From Anaerolineae bacterium (GTDB lineage: Bacteria > Chloroflexota > Anaerolineae > Aggregatilineales > Phototrophicaceae): a stretch of 64,000 bases of DNA. The notes under the pieces are model-generated. The model searched no databases. It saw nothing but the letters and a program-made list of their open reading frames with translations, and was not told the origin of the DNA. A program made the translations under genes and the position numbers. The stretch's first letter is position 1. Each line of letters opens with the position of its first letter. The stretch spans positions 62,001-126,000 of the forward strand of contig JALHNB010000010.1 in the NCBI GenBank assembly GCA_022843745.1, in the 5' to 3' direction. Positions 53,952 to 61,370 of this stretch are shown piece by piece.

Positions 53952-56411
53952 TTGAGGGCGAAACTTCAAATACACGCCGCCGTCATCCTTTTTTATTTTG
54001 CCCTGGCGCTCATCATTACCTGGCCGCTGGTGACGGTGCTTTCGACTCACCTCGCCGGGTTTGCCTATGGCGATGGTCACGAGATGGCGCGGCATATCTG
54101 GTGGTACAACCATGCGCTGCGCACCGGGCAGGATATTTTTTATCAACCGCTGCTGGGTTATCCCAATGGAATCGACGGTGTTTTGTACTGGGCGCACCCG
54201 CTTCAATTTTTCCCCGCGTGGCTGTTTGCCTATATTTTGCCGCTGCCTGCTGCCGCGAATCTGGCGATTCTGCTGGCGATGGCGCTCAACGGCTGGGGGA
54301 TGTACTGTCTCGCGGCGTATTTATTTGACAACGCGCGTATTCCGGCGCTGCTGGCAGGTGTCGTTTTTATGACTGCACCGACCTTCCAGGGGCATCTTGG
54401 CGGTGGTCACGCGGGTTTAATGGTCATGTGGCCTGCACCATTGTATTTGCTGGCGCTGTTTAAATTACGGACGCATCGCGATGCGCCCCTACCAATTACC
54501 AAAACGCGGACTCTAATCCTACGATTGTTTGGGGATCGTGAAACCCGGCGTTGGCTGGCGCTGGCGATCTTATTTTTTGTTCTCAGCAGCACCGGACATG
54601 TCCTGCAATTGATCTATCTATTGCTGCCTGTGACAGGTGTTTTCATGCTGACGCTGCTCGTCCGGCGCGAGTGGGTAGCGTTGGCGCGAACGATTCTCGT
54701 CGGCATCCTCGGTTGTGCGTTTTTGATGATTTTTTTGCTCCCGATTATCCAATCAACACTCAATACGCCAGCCTATACCGACGAAGGTGGTTTCGTGCGT
54801 TACAGTGCCGACCTCCTGAGCATCGTTTCGCCGTCGTTTTATCACCCACTGTACAGCGCTCTCGATTACCCGCGTCGTGTGCTGGGCGTGAACCTGGAAG
54901 AAGGCGTGAGCTATATCGGCATCGTTGCGGGAATTCTCGCGCTCATCGGAGTCTGGAAAAAATCGGCAGCACACTGGTGGCTGATTTTAGCGTTCGTGAT
55001 CTGGGTGTTTTCGCTGGGGCCGCTGTTGAAAATTTTCGATCGGCCCGTTTCGCTGGAAATCGACGGCTATACCAGTTTTATCACGCTGCCCTGGTCGCTG
55101 CTGCAAAATCTGCCGTTTTTCAGCCTTGCCCGCACACCAGGACGCTTTAATTTCGCGCTGGCGTTGGCGGTAGCGGTGATCGCAGGCTATGGCGCGGCGT
55201 GGGTGTGGGGAAAAATTGCAAAAATGACGGTAGGAGCGCAGCGCGCTGCGTCCCTGCGATGGGCAATTTTTATCGTAATAACTGCTGCCATCCTCTTTGA
55301 TTATCAGCTTTACTGGCCGCTGCCCACTATATCCGCTGCCATCCCCGATCAGGTTTATGCGTTGAATGAACGAAATGATGTTCGAGCTGTCTTTGATATT
55401 CCCTGGGATAATCTAGTGGCGGCGAAGGACGCGCTCTATTTGCAAACGGCGCACCAACTCCCACTGGTAGGCGGGCATCTGACCCGCAGTACGCCCGTCA
55501 GCCCTGCTAAACTAACGCTGCTGCAAGCGACGCTCGATCCAGCACTGCTCGACACAGCAGGCGCGGACGTGATTATTTTGCATAAAGCCTATATTTCACC
55601 AGAAATCGACCATTTCACGCGCGAAAGATTGGGTACGCCCATTTACGAAGATGCTGATATTGCGCTGTTTGATCGCCCCGAAACACCGAACGAAAACCCC
55701 TCGGCGCGATTGCTAACGGCGCAGACGATTACGCCCGACTATGCGGATTCTTACATTTATGAGTCGAGCAGTGGATGGGTCGATTTTTCCGGCATGTTGG
55801 CGGCGAACGGGCGTGAGGTCGAACTCTATCTGGATCGCCAATTAATTCATCGTTGGATAGTAGATAGCAAAATGGCGTTCAATATCCCGATTCCCATATC
55901 GGCTCAGGCCTATCATACGGTCAGATTAGCGCTTAATCCGGCTTGCCCACAGTTCAGTGAAACCGCATTGCGCTGTCGTGCGCTGGAAATGCACGACTTA
56001 TCGTTTGGCGCACTCGACCTTGCTGAGGATGTGAATGGGCAGCTTGACCGGGGCATTACATTGGTGCGGGCATTTGTGCCGGAAAATGCTATGGCTGGCG
56101 AAAGTCTGCTTGTGAACCTGTTCTGGCGATTTGACACGCCGCGCAACGGAACAGAGATACGTTTTTTGCATGTGTTGAATCAGGATGATGAGCTTGTTGC
56201 ACAGTTCGATTCGACATTGGGCGATCAGCCTGCTGGAGGCGCGTGGGCGGAGTCGGCGAATATCGCGCTGCCCGATAATCTGCCATCAGGGACATACCGT
56301 GTTTATGTGGGTTGGTACACTTACCCGGATGCTGCCCGATTTAAGGTCTTGTCGGATGTGGACGGCGCACAAAATAATCTGATTTTCTTGGGTACGTTTA
56401 AGCTAAGATGA
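53952..56411 (+). CDS. GT-C-like polytopic membrane glycosyltransferase, paralogue B
   Basis: 819 residues, TTG start with GAGG 8 nt upstream, 3 bp after paralogue A. Same architecture: polytopic region with GDGHEMARHIWWYNHALRTG, APTFQGHLGGGHAGLMVMWP, then a soluble domain and a C-terminal beta region ending in GWYTYPDAARFKVLSDVDGA, as in A (GWYTLPEVVRFPVLSDVPGA). Two palindromic elements lie inside the frame: one aligned with that of A (VGAQRAASLR) and an extra one encoding about RTHRDAPLP near residue 175, where A has no counterpart. Tandem duplication of an ancestral gene is evident. The 3' end is itself repeated downstream. Confidence 0.75.
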   Translation: MRAKLQIHAAVILFYFALALIITWPLVTVLSTHLAGFAYGDGHEMARHIWWYNHALRTGQDIFYQPLLGYPNGIDGVLYWAHPLQFFPAWLFAYILPLPAAANLAILLAMALNGWGMYCLAAYLFDNARIPALLAGVVFMTAPTFQGHLGGGHAGLMVMWPAPLYLLALFKLRTHRDAPLPITKTRTLILRLFGDRETRRWLALAILFFVLSSTGHVLQLIYLLLPVTGVFMLTLLVRREWVALARTILVGILGCAFLMIFLLPIIQSTLNTPAYTDEGGFVRYSADLLSIVSPSFYHPLYSALDYPRRVLGVNLEEGVSYIGIVAGILALIGVWKKSAAHWWLILAFVIWVFSLGPLLKIFDRPVSLEIDGYTSFITLPWSLLQNLPFFSLARTPGRFNFALALAVAVIAGYGAAWVWGKIAKMTVGAQRAASLRWAIFIVITAAILFDYQLYWPLPTISAAIPDQVYALNERNDVRAVFDIPWDNLVAAKDALYLQTAHQLPLVGGHLTRSTPVSPAKLTLLQATLDPALLDTAGADVIILHKAYISPEIDHFTRERLGTPIYEDADIALFDRPETPNENPSARLLTAQTITPDYADSYIYESSSGWVDFSGMLAANGREVELYLDRQLIHRWIVDSKMAFNIPIPISAQAYHTVRLALNPACPQFSETALRCRALEMHDLSFGALDLAEDVNGQLDRGITLVRAFVPENAMAGESLLVNLFWRFDTPRNGTEIRFLHVLNQDDELVAQFDSTLGDQPAGGAWAESANIALPDNLPSGTYRVYVGWYTYPDAARFKVLSDVDGAQNNLIFLGTFKLR
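54466..54491. repeat. REP-like palindrome in GT-C paralogue B, absent from A
   Basis: 26-bp palindrome with core CGCATCGCGATGCG and two mismatched pairs, right arm GCGCCCCTA. In frame it encodes hydrophilic residues inserted in a loop after FKLRTH, making B longer than A here. Confidence 0.75.
55230..55257. repeat. REP-like palindrome in GT-C paralogue B, shared position with A
   Basis: 28-bp imperfect palindrome with core CGCAGCGCGCTGCG and decayed arms (GTAGGAG / TCCCTGC). It is collinear and in the same reading phase as the perfect copy at 52766-52795. Confidence 0.75.
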
Positions 56412-56489
56412 CGACTTCTCCTAGGATAGATTTAGGCTAAGACGACGACTTCTCTAGGGTAGATTTAAGCTAAGATGACGACTTTTGTG
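56402..56489. repeat. Tandem 33/34-bp repeats starting inside the paralogue B stop region
   Basis: GCTAAGATGACGACTT recurs at 56402, 56436 (with C for T) and 56469, the first two followed by TCTC(C)TAG(G)-TAGATTTA. The first unit contains the last codons and TGA stop of paralogue B, so the 3' end of the gene has been duplicated into the gap before the next gene. Confidence 0.8.
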
Positions 56490-56532
56490 TTATATTGGGT
56501 TATAGATTTTGTGAATGCGGAAGGAAGATTCT

Positions 56533-57471
56533 ATGGATAGTTCAACGAGAACCGTTAGCGCCTCGTTTTTGTGGATCGCCGCGCTATTTATTGGGATGAA
56601 CAATGTTGTCGCATCCAGCCCACTTGATAATTGGGCGCTGCCGCTGGTGCTGGTAGTCATCGGCGCGGTGCTGGTTTTTTATCGCGCCAGTGACCGAACG
56701 GTGGCGGAAATGAACACCGCCGAAGCCGAAATCGGGCATACCCAATGGCGCACCGATGCGCTGGCAGCATCGGTAGTTCCGCAGGCTGAAGAGCTTGAGG
56801 ACGCTGTGGAGAATATCAGCACAGCCACGAATATCACGCTGGAAGAAGCAGAGGAATTATCTGGCCCGCCAACGGATTCGCAGCCGCGAAACCAGGCCGC
56901 TGAAGTTCCTGTCGCTGCGCCTGTTATGGTCGTCTCATCTCCAAAGCCTGCTCCTGAAACACCCGCTGCGCCTGTGTCGATCACGAAAGCGCCTGCCGCT
57001 ACGCACGAAGAAGAAATCGTCATGACTGAATCACGCTCAGATGAGATGGCATCTGTCGCCGATCCCAGTGCTGAAGAGTTAGAAGATAATGTCGATAATG
57101 TCAGCACGATGACGGCAGCGACTTTAGAGCAGACAGAGGAATTATCCGGCCCACCAACCGATTCGCAGCCGCGAAATCCAAGATCGACATCTGAAATGCC
57201 CGTCATGCTGACAACATCAGATGATCTCACCGTTATTGAAGGTATCGGCCCTAAAATGTCCGCCGCGTTGGTTGCCGCCGGGATCGATACTTTTGCGAAG
57301 CTCGCCGCCACGAATGAAGAGACATTGCGGACGGCTATTTCCGCTGCTGGAATGCGGTTCGCGCCAAGTCTGGTTACATGGTCGGAGCAGGCCGCTTTTG
57401 CCAACAAAGGTGACTGGGATGGCTTGAAGACGTTTATAAATACGCTAACTGCCGGACGGCGCAGCAAATAA
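56533..57471 (+). CDS. Membrane-anchored helix-hairpin-helix protein with internal duplication
   Basis: 312 residues from the ATG at 56533 (GGAAGG upstream). Two N-terminal helices (about 10-30 and 36-52). A Pro/Ala/Glu-rich linker contains two copies of a motif, AEELED(A/N)V(E/D)N(I/V)S-T and then EELSGPPTDSQPRN, ending at about residues 122 and 220. The C-terminal about 85 residues hold a helix-hairpin-helix unit, LTVIEGIGPKMSAALVAAG, as in DUF4332/topoisomerase-like DNA-binding modules. It may tether DNA or a protein to the membrane. Convergent with the next gene. Confidence 0.7.
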   Translation: MDSSTRTVSASFLWIAALFIGMNNVVASSPLDNWALPLVLVVIGAVLVFYRASDRTVAEMNTAEAEIGHTQWRTDALAASVVPQAEELEDAVENISTATNITLEEAEELSGPPTDSQPRNQAAEVPVAAPVMVVSSPKPAPETPAAPVSITKAPAATHEEEIVMTESRSDEMASVADPSAEELEDNVDNVSTMTAATLEQTEELSGPPTDSQPRNPRSTSEMPVMLTTSDDLTVIEGIGPKMSAALVAAGIDTFAKLAATNEETLRTAISAAGMRFAPSLVTWSEQAAFANKGDWDGLKTFINTLTAGRRSK

Positions 57472-57478
57472 CGATTAA

Positions 57479-58702
57479 TCAGATCAAATCTGAACTGCTA
57501 CCCGGTTCTTGTGGTGTCCGATATACCCCACCGCTAACCTGTGCCGGATGTTTGAAATATTGGCGCAGATGGGGAATGTATTCCAGAAACAGGCGCGGAT
57601 TCCCCATCGCGATGTGGTTAAACAACACAAGATGCTGGTGGATCTGCCCGACATCGCCGACATGTGGGATGACGGGTATGCCGAATTTACGCGCCAGCAA
57701 GCTAATCGTGATAAATTCGCTCACACCGCCCACCCGCACGCAATCTACCTGGATAAATCCGGCTGCGCCCGCCTGTAGATAATTCTTAAACAGTACGCGA
57801 TTGGGTACGTGTTCGCCCAACGCCAGCGGAATCGGCGCAATCGCCCGCGCCAATGTCTGGTGCGCCAGCACATCGTCGGGGTGCGTCGGTTCTTCAATCC
57901 AGTAGGGATTCATCGCCGCTAATTCGAGGCAAATTCGAACAGCTCTGGGCAGCGTCCACTGCTGGTTGGCATCGAGCATAATTTTTACGCTGTCGCCTGC
58001 CAACTCCCGCATCATATGCGCTCGGCGAATATCACGGGTGCTGTCCGCCGAGCCGACCTTGAGCTTCATGGCGCTGAAGCCTTCATCCAGTGCCCGCTGC
58101 GCCCGTTCGCGCACCTCCGCATCAGGGTAATTGAACCAGCCGACGGAAGTATCATAGCCAGGGTAGCCCGCCGCGAGGACGGATTCGCGCTCTGGTCGGC
58201 TTGGCTGATGCGAGGTGAGAATCGCTCGTGCTTCCTCTAGCGGCAGCACATCTTCGAGATAACTCAGATCAAGCAGATTGATGACCTGATCGGGGGTTAA
58301 ATCCAGAAGCAGCCGCCAGAGTGGAACGCCACGCGCCTTCGCCCACAGGTCAAAGCAAGCGTTGGTAATCGAAGCCAACGCCAGATGCACCACGCCTTTA
58401 TGCGGGCCAACCCAACGATATTGATGATGATCGGCGATTTGCTTGAAAACAGCGCCAAAATTCGCCATCAGTTCTTCGATTTCGCGCCCGACCAACAGCA
58501 GCCCAAGCGCATCAATCGCGCCACAGACGAGTTCGTTTCCGCCGCCGAGTGTGAGCGTCAATCCTGTTCCAGTTAACGCGGTATCGGTCTGCAAAATCGT
58601 CGTCGCGCTCGAATACTGCGGGTCGGAATGCACCGCGTCTGCGCCTTCGCCGGGGTTGAGATGAAAACGAAGATCGCGTGAGGTTACACGAGTGATAAAC
58701 AT
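57479..58702 (-). CDS. L-fuconate dehydratase (enolase superfamily)
   Basis: Mg2+-dependent dehydration of L-fuconate to 2-keto-3-deoxy-L-fuconate; 407 residues. The N-terminal capping domain has DPQYSSATTILQTD and RWVGPHKGVVHLALASI, YPGYDTSVGWFNYPDA is an FucD hallmark, and the barrel has KLKVG (catalytic Lys), MLDANQQW, WIEEPTHPDD and LGEHV (metal ligands) and IPHVGDVG (catalytic His). These blocks match the characterised Xanthomonas FucD as I remember it. Last gene of the catabolic operon. Other fucose-pathway enzymes are not in view. Confidence 0.88.
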   Translation of the reverse strand: MFITRVTSRDLRFHLNPGEGADAVHSDPQYSSATTILQTDTALTGTGLTLTLGGGNELVCGAIDALGLLLVGREIEELMANFGAVFKQIADHHQYRWVGPHKGVVHLALASITNACFDLWAKARGVPLWRLLLDLTPDQVINLLDLSYLEDVLPLEEARAILTSHQPSRPERESVLAAGYPGYDTSVGWFNYPDAEVRERAQRALDEGFSAMKLKVGSADSTRDIRRAHMMRELAGDSVKIMLDANQQWTLPRAVRICLELAAMNPYWIEEPTHPDDVLAHQTLARAIAPIPLALGEHVPNRVLFKNYLQAGAAGFIQVDCVRVGGVSEFITISLLARKFGIPVIPHVGDVGQIHQHLVLFNHIAMGNPRLFLEYIPHLRQYFKHPAQVSGGVYRTPQEPGSSSDLI

Positions 58703-58718
58703 TATTTTCCTATCAATA

Positions 58719-58940
58719 TTATTCAGCGGTTTCGCTGCCGTTTTCGGTACTTAAACGTGCTACCGCGCCCACGACTCCAGCGCGTCCAAAATCGCCTGCT
58801 TCGATGTTCTGGAAAATGACCAGGACATCTTCCTGACGTGCGCCGCCATCCTGAACAAGCGTCTCGGTGATATTTTCGACGACTGCTTTTTTCTGTTCGT
58901 TCGTGCGGCCTGGAGACCAGTAAATGATGACAGTCGGCAT
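58719..58940 (-). CDS. 4-oxalocrotonate tautomerase family protein
   Basis: 73 residues. Begins MPTVIIYWSPGRTNEQKK; proline 2 becomes the catalytic N-terminal base after Met removal. The helix KKAVVENITETLV and strand DVLVIFQNIEAGDFGRAGV fit the tautomerase fold. It may interconvert keto-enol sugar-acid intermediates of the operon's pathway. 16 bp upstream of the fuconate dehydratase gene. Confidence 0.82.
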   Translation of the reverse strand: MPTVIIYWSPGRTNEQKKAVVENITETLVQDGGARQEDVLVIFQNIEAGDFGRAGVVGAVARLSTENGSETAE

Positions 58941-58942
58941 AA

Positions 58943-59407
58943 TTAGTTCCTCGATGGAGCCTGAATAATTTCGAGTGTGATGTCGTCAGGGTCGAGAAAA
59001 TAGCAGGTGAATCCGCCCTTATTGATACCTGCGGTGATCGCGTTCGGCGGGGATTTGAAGCGCACCCCCTGTGATTTCATGCGTTCATACGTCGTGTGAA
59101 TATCATCGACCTGGAACGCGAGGTGAGCGCTTCCGGGGCGGCAGGTTGCCGTGTCTGTGGGTTCGCAGTGCGGGTTGACATACTCGACCAGTTCCAGCAG
59201 GTGGCCGGAACGCGCCTGATTCATCGCGCCGATAGACAACTGCGCCACTTTGAGGTGCGCGTTTTCATAGGCTACCAATCGAGACGTGTACTCATTTTGC
59301 TGTTCCTGGGTATGAACAAGCTCCATCCCGATCACGTTGGTGTAAAAATCAACCGAACGTTGGATGTCTGCGACAGTAAAGCTGAAGTGCCAGTAAGAGA
59401 TCAACAT
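58943..59407 (-). CDS. VOC superfamily (glyoxalase/dioxygenase fold) protein
   Basis: 154 residues, two beta-alpha-beta3 modules. Candidate metal ligands: H7 in YWHFSFTV, E in LLELVEY, H in SAHLAFQVDD and E near the end in DITLEII. It could be a lactoylglutathione lyase-like or epimerase-type enzyme; the substrate is unknown. It lies 2 bp before the tautomerase and 5 bp after the permease gene, so it is firmly part of the operon. Confidence 0.85.
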   Translation of the reverse strand: MLISYWHFSFTVADIQRSVDFYTNVIGMELVHTQEQQNEYTSRLVAYENAHLKVAQLSIGAMNQARSGHLLELVEYVNPHCEPTDTATCRPGSAHLAFQVDDIHTTYERMKSQGVRFKSPPNAITAGINKGGFTCYFLDPDDITLEIIQAPSRN

Positions 59408-59412
59408 AGAAT

Positions 59413-60282
59413 TTATCCTTTAATTGCGCCGAAAGTTAGGCCGCGCACCAAATTGCGCTGTGTCAGAATAACAAAAATAATAGCAGGAATCATCATTAAA
59501 ACGCTCATGGCGCACATGCCGCGCCAATCAATCGTAAACTGCTCGGTAAAGGTAAACAAGCCCGGCGGAAATGTTTTGGAGGCATTGTTACGCGCCAGAA
59601 CGCTGACGATCTGAAACTCATTCCACGAAGCCAGAAACGCGAAAATTGCGGCGGTTGCCAAACCCGGCAGCGCCAGCGGCAGATCGACACGCCAGAACGC
59701 AGACCAGTAGCCGCAGCCATCAATGTAGGCGGCTTCGGTCAGGTCACGCGGAATCTGGCGGAAAAAACCATCCATCAGCCAGATAGCAAATGGGATATTG
59801 ATGGCGACATAGACAAATGATAGCCCAACCAGGCTATTCGTCCAGCCCAGCCGCGTGAATAACAGGAATAAGGGCAAGCTGAGTGCGACACCCGGCACAG
59901 TGCGTGAAAGCATCAGCATTAGAAAAGCCGCCGTATGAAAGCGAAATTTAAAGCGTGAAAAAGCGTATCCAGCAAGCGTCCCGGCGGCGACTGAAACGAC
60001 GGTACTGGAAAGCGCGACGAACAGCGAATTGAACATATAGGCTTCGACTGCAACACGCTGCTGAAGATTCGGATTCAGGCCGAACATATTGCCGAATGCT
60101 TCGAACGTGATTTCGCGCGGAATCCAGACAGGCGGTGAGGCATTAATTTCAGAATTGCTGCGGAAGGCCGTCAGGATTATCCAGACCGCCGGGAGTGCCA
60201 GCGCGATCAAAATCAGCCATGCGAAACTGTTGATGATGATCGAGTTGAGGCGGCGATGTGGGCTGACACGGGATGCGATCAT
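59413..60282 (-). CDS. ABC sugar transporter permease, MalG/UgpE type
   Basis: 289 residues, six helices, with the ATPase-coupling EAA loop EAAYIDGCGYWSAFWRVDLP. The ATG at 60282 overlaps the stop of the first permease (ATGA) and has GAGG 8 nt upstream; the frame is open 25 codons earlier but that would read through the neighbour. It pairs with the MalF-type permease. Confidence 0.93.
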   Translation of the reverse strand: MIASRVSPHRRLNSIIINSFAWLILIALALPAVWIILTAFRSNSEINASPPVWIPREITFEAFGNMFGLNPNLQQRVAVEAYMFNSLFVALSSTVVSVAAGTLAGYAFSRFKFRFHTAAFLMLMLSRTVPGVALSLPLFLLFTRLGWTNSLVGLSFVYVAINIPFAIWLMDGFFRQIPRDLTEAAYIDGCGYWSAFWRVDLPLALPGLATAAIFAFLASWNEFQIVSVLARNNASKTFPPGLFTFTEQFTIDWRGMCAMSVLMMIPAIIFVILTQRNLVRGLTFGAIKG

Positions 60283-61232
60283 TCGACGATCCTCGATTTC
60301 ACAAGCTGCCGGAACAGATAAACCGTAAAACCGACTGAGATAATAACCGTGATCCACGACATGGCGCTGCCCAGACCGAATTTGGTATCTTCAATCGCCA
60401 GCCGCCCCGCATACGTCCAGATCAATTCGGTGCGCCGCGCCGGGCCGCCGTCGGTCATGATCCGCACAATATCGAATGCGCGGGCGACATCCAGTGAGCG
60501 AATCGTGAGGGCGATATAGGTAAATGGCGCGAGAAGGGGCAGGGTGATGAAGCGGAATTTTTGCCACGCCGACGCGCCATCGACATCGGCTGCTTCATAA
60601 GTTTCCTGCGGCAGCGAAAGAGTCCCCGCCAATAAGATAATCGTCATGACGGGCAGATTCATCCAGATCGTAGCGATGATGATGCAGATCATGCCCAATG
60701 GCTCGTCCACCAGCCACGCGATGCGTGTTTGCTCACCGATGATGCCCAACGATACCAGCGCGTTATTCACCAGCCCCAGATTCGAGTTAAAAAACCATCG
60801 AAACTGGAAGCCGACGAGGATGGGCGCGAACATCATGGGGATCATGAGCATCGTCCGCATGATCGCTTGCCCGCGCGTCACCTGTGCCAGAAGCTGCGAT
60901 AAACCCAATGCTAAAAAATATTCTAAGTTGACCGTGACTGTCAGGAAGATAATTGTGTTGCCCAATGATTTCCAGAAAACCGGATCATTCAGCAAACGGG
61001 TGTAGTTATTAAGTGCTTTAGGCAGTTCAAATATCAGGCTGTTGGGTTTGAGCAGTTCGTAGGGTGTGAAGCTGACGTAAAGCGAGTAGAGCAGTGGAAA
61101 GCCCGTGACAATGATGATAAAGACGAAAGAGGGCAGCAGCATAAAAACTGGAAACCAGCGTGAGCCAATTTGCCAGCCTCGATTAGTTTCTTGCGTAGGT
61201 GTGTCAAACTGCCTTGTTGCTTGCGTAGACAA
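60279..61232 (-). CDS. ABC sugar transporter permease, MalF/UgpA type
   Basis: 317 residues with six helices, first at about 28-48 (FMLLPSFVFIIIVTGFPLLY), and the EAA motif ETYEAADVDGASAWQKFRFI. TTG start, no strong ribosome site. It is separated from the binding-protein gene by two palindromic elements. The cognate ATPase is not in the window; family members often share an MsmK-type ATPase. Confidence 0.92.
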   Translation of the reverse strand: MSTQATRQFDTPTQETNRGWQIGSRWFPVFMLLPSFVFIIIVTGFPLLYSLYVSFTPYELLKPNSLIFELPKALNNYTRLLNDPVFWKSLGNTIIFLTVTVNLEYFLALGLSQLLAQVTRGQAIMRTMLMIPMMFAPILVGFQFRWFFNSNLGLVNNALVSLGIIGEQTRIAWLVDEPLGMICIIIATIWMNLPVMTIILLAGTLSLPQETYEAADVDGASAWQKFRFITLPLLAPFTYIALTIRSLDVARAFDIVRIMTDGGPARRTELIWTYAGRLAIEDTKFGLGSAMSWITVIISVGFTVYLFRQLVKSRIVE

Positions 61233-61267
61233 CTTTTTGTACTTTCGCTACTTCGTGTTTGGTGGTC

Positions 61268-61296
61268 GCAGGGGCGACCCGCCGGGTCGCCCCTAC
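61268..61296. repeat. REP-like palindrome, GGGGCGACCC type, within the ABC operon
   Basis: GGGGCGACCCG and CGGGTCGCCCC pair perfectly around one base, with flanks GCA/TAC. Placed between the binding-protein and permease genes, where such hairpins commonly stabilise the upstream part of the mRNA. Confidence 0.8.
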
Positions 61297-61320
61297 AAAC
61301 GTAACTTTCGCTTTAACGGC

Positions 61321-61351
61321 TGTAAGGACAGGTCTCAGACCTGCCTCTACA
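61321..61351. repeat. REP-like palindrome, CTCAGAC-core type, within the ABC operon
   Basis: 31-bp imperfect palindrome with centre AGGTCTCAGACCT and outer arms TGTA / TACA. It shares its centre with the element at 26884-26906 and lies 19 bp beyond the binding-protein stop. Confidence 0.75.
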
Positions 61352-61370
61352 CATGAACAAATGGAACAAA

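Noticed and set aside
56679-57467. 262-residue Ser/Val-rich minus-strand open frame
   Set aside because: Its repeats are mirror images of the duplicated linker of the plus-strand HhH protein; no ribosome site or motif.
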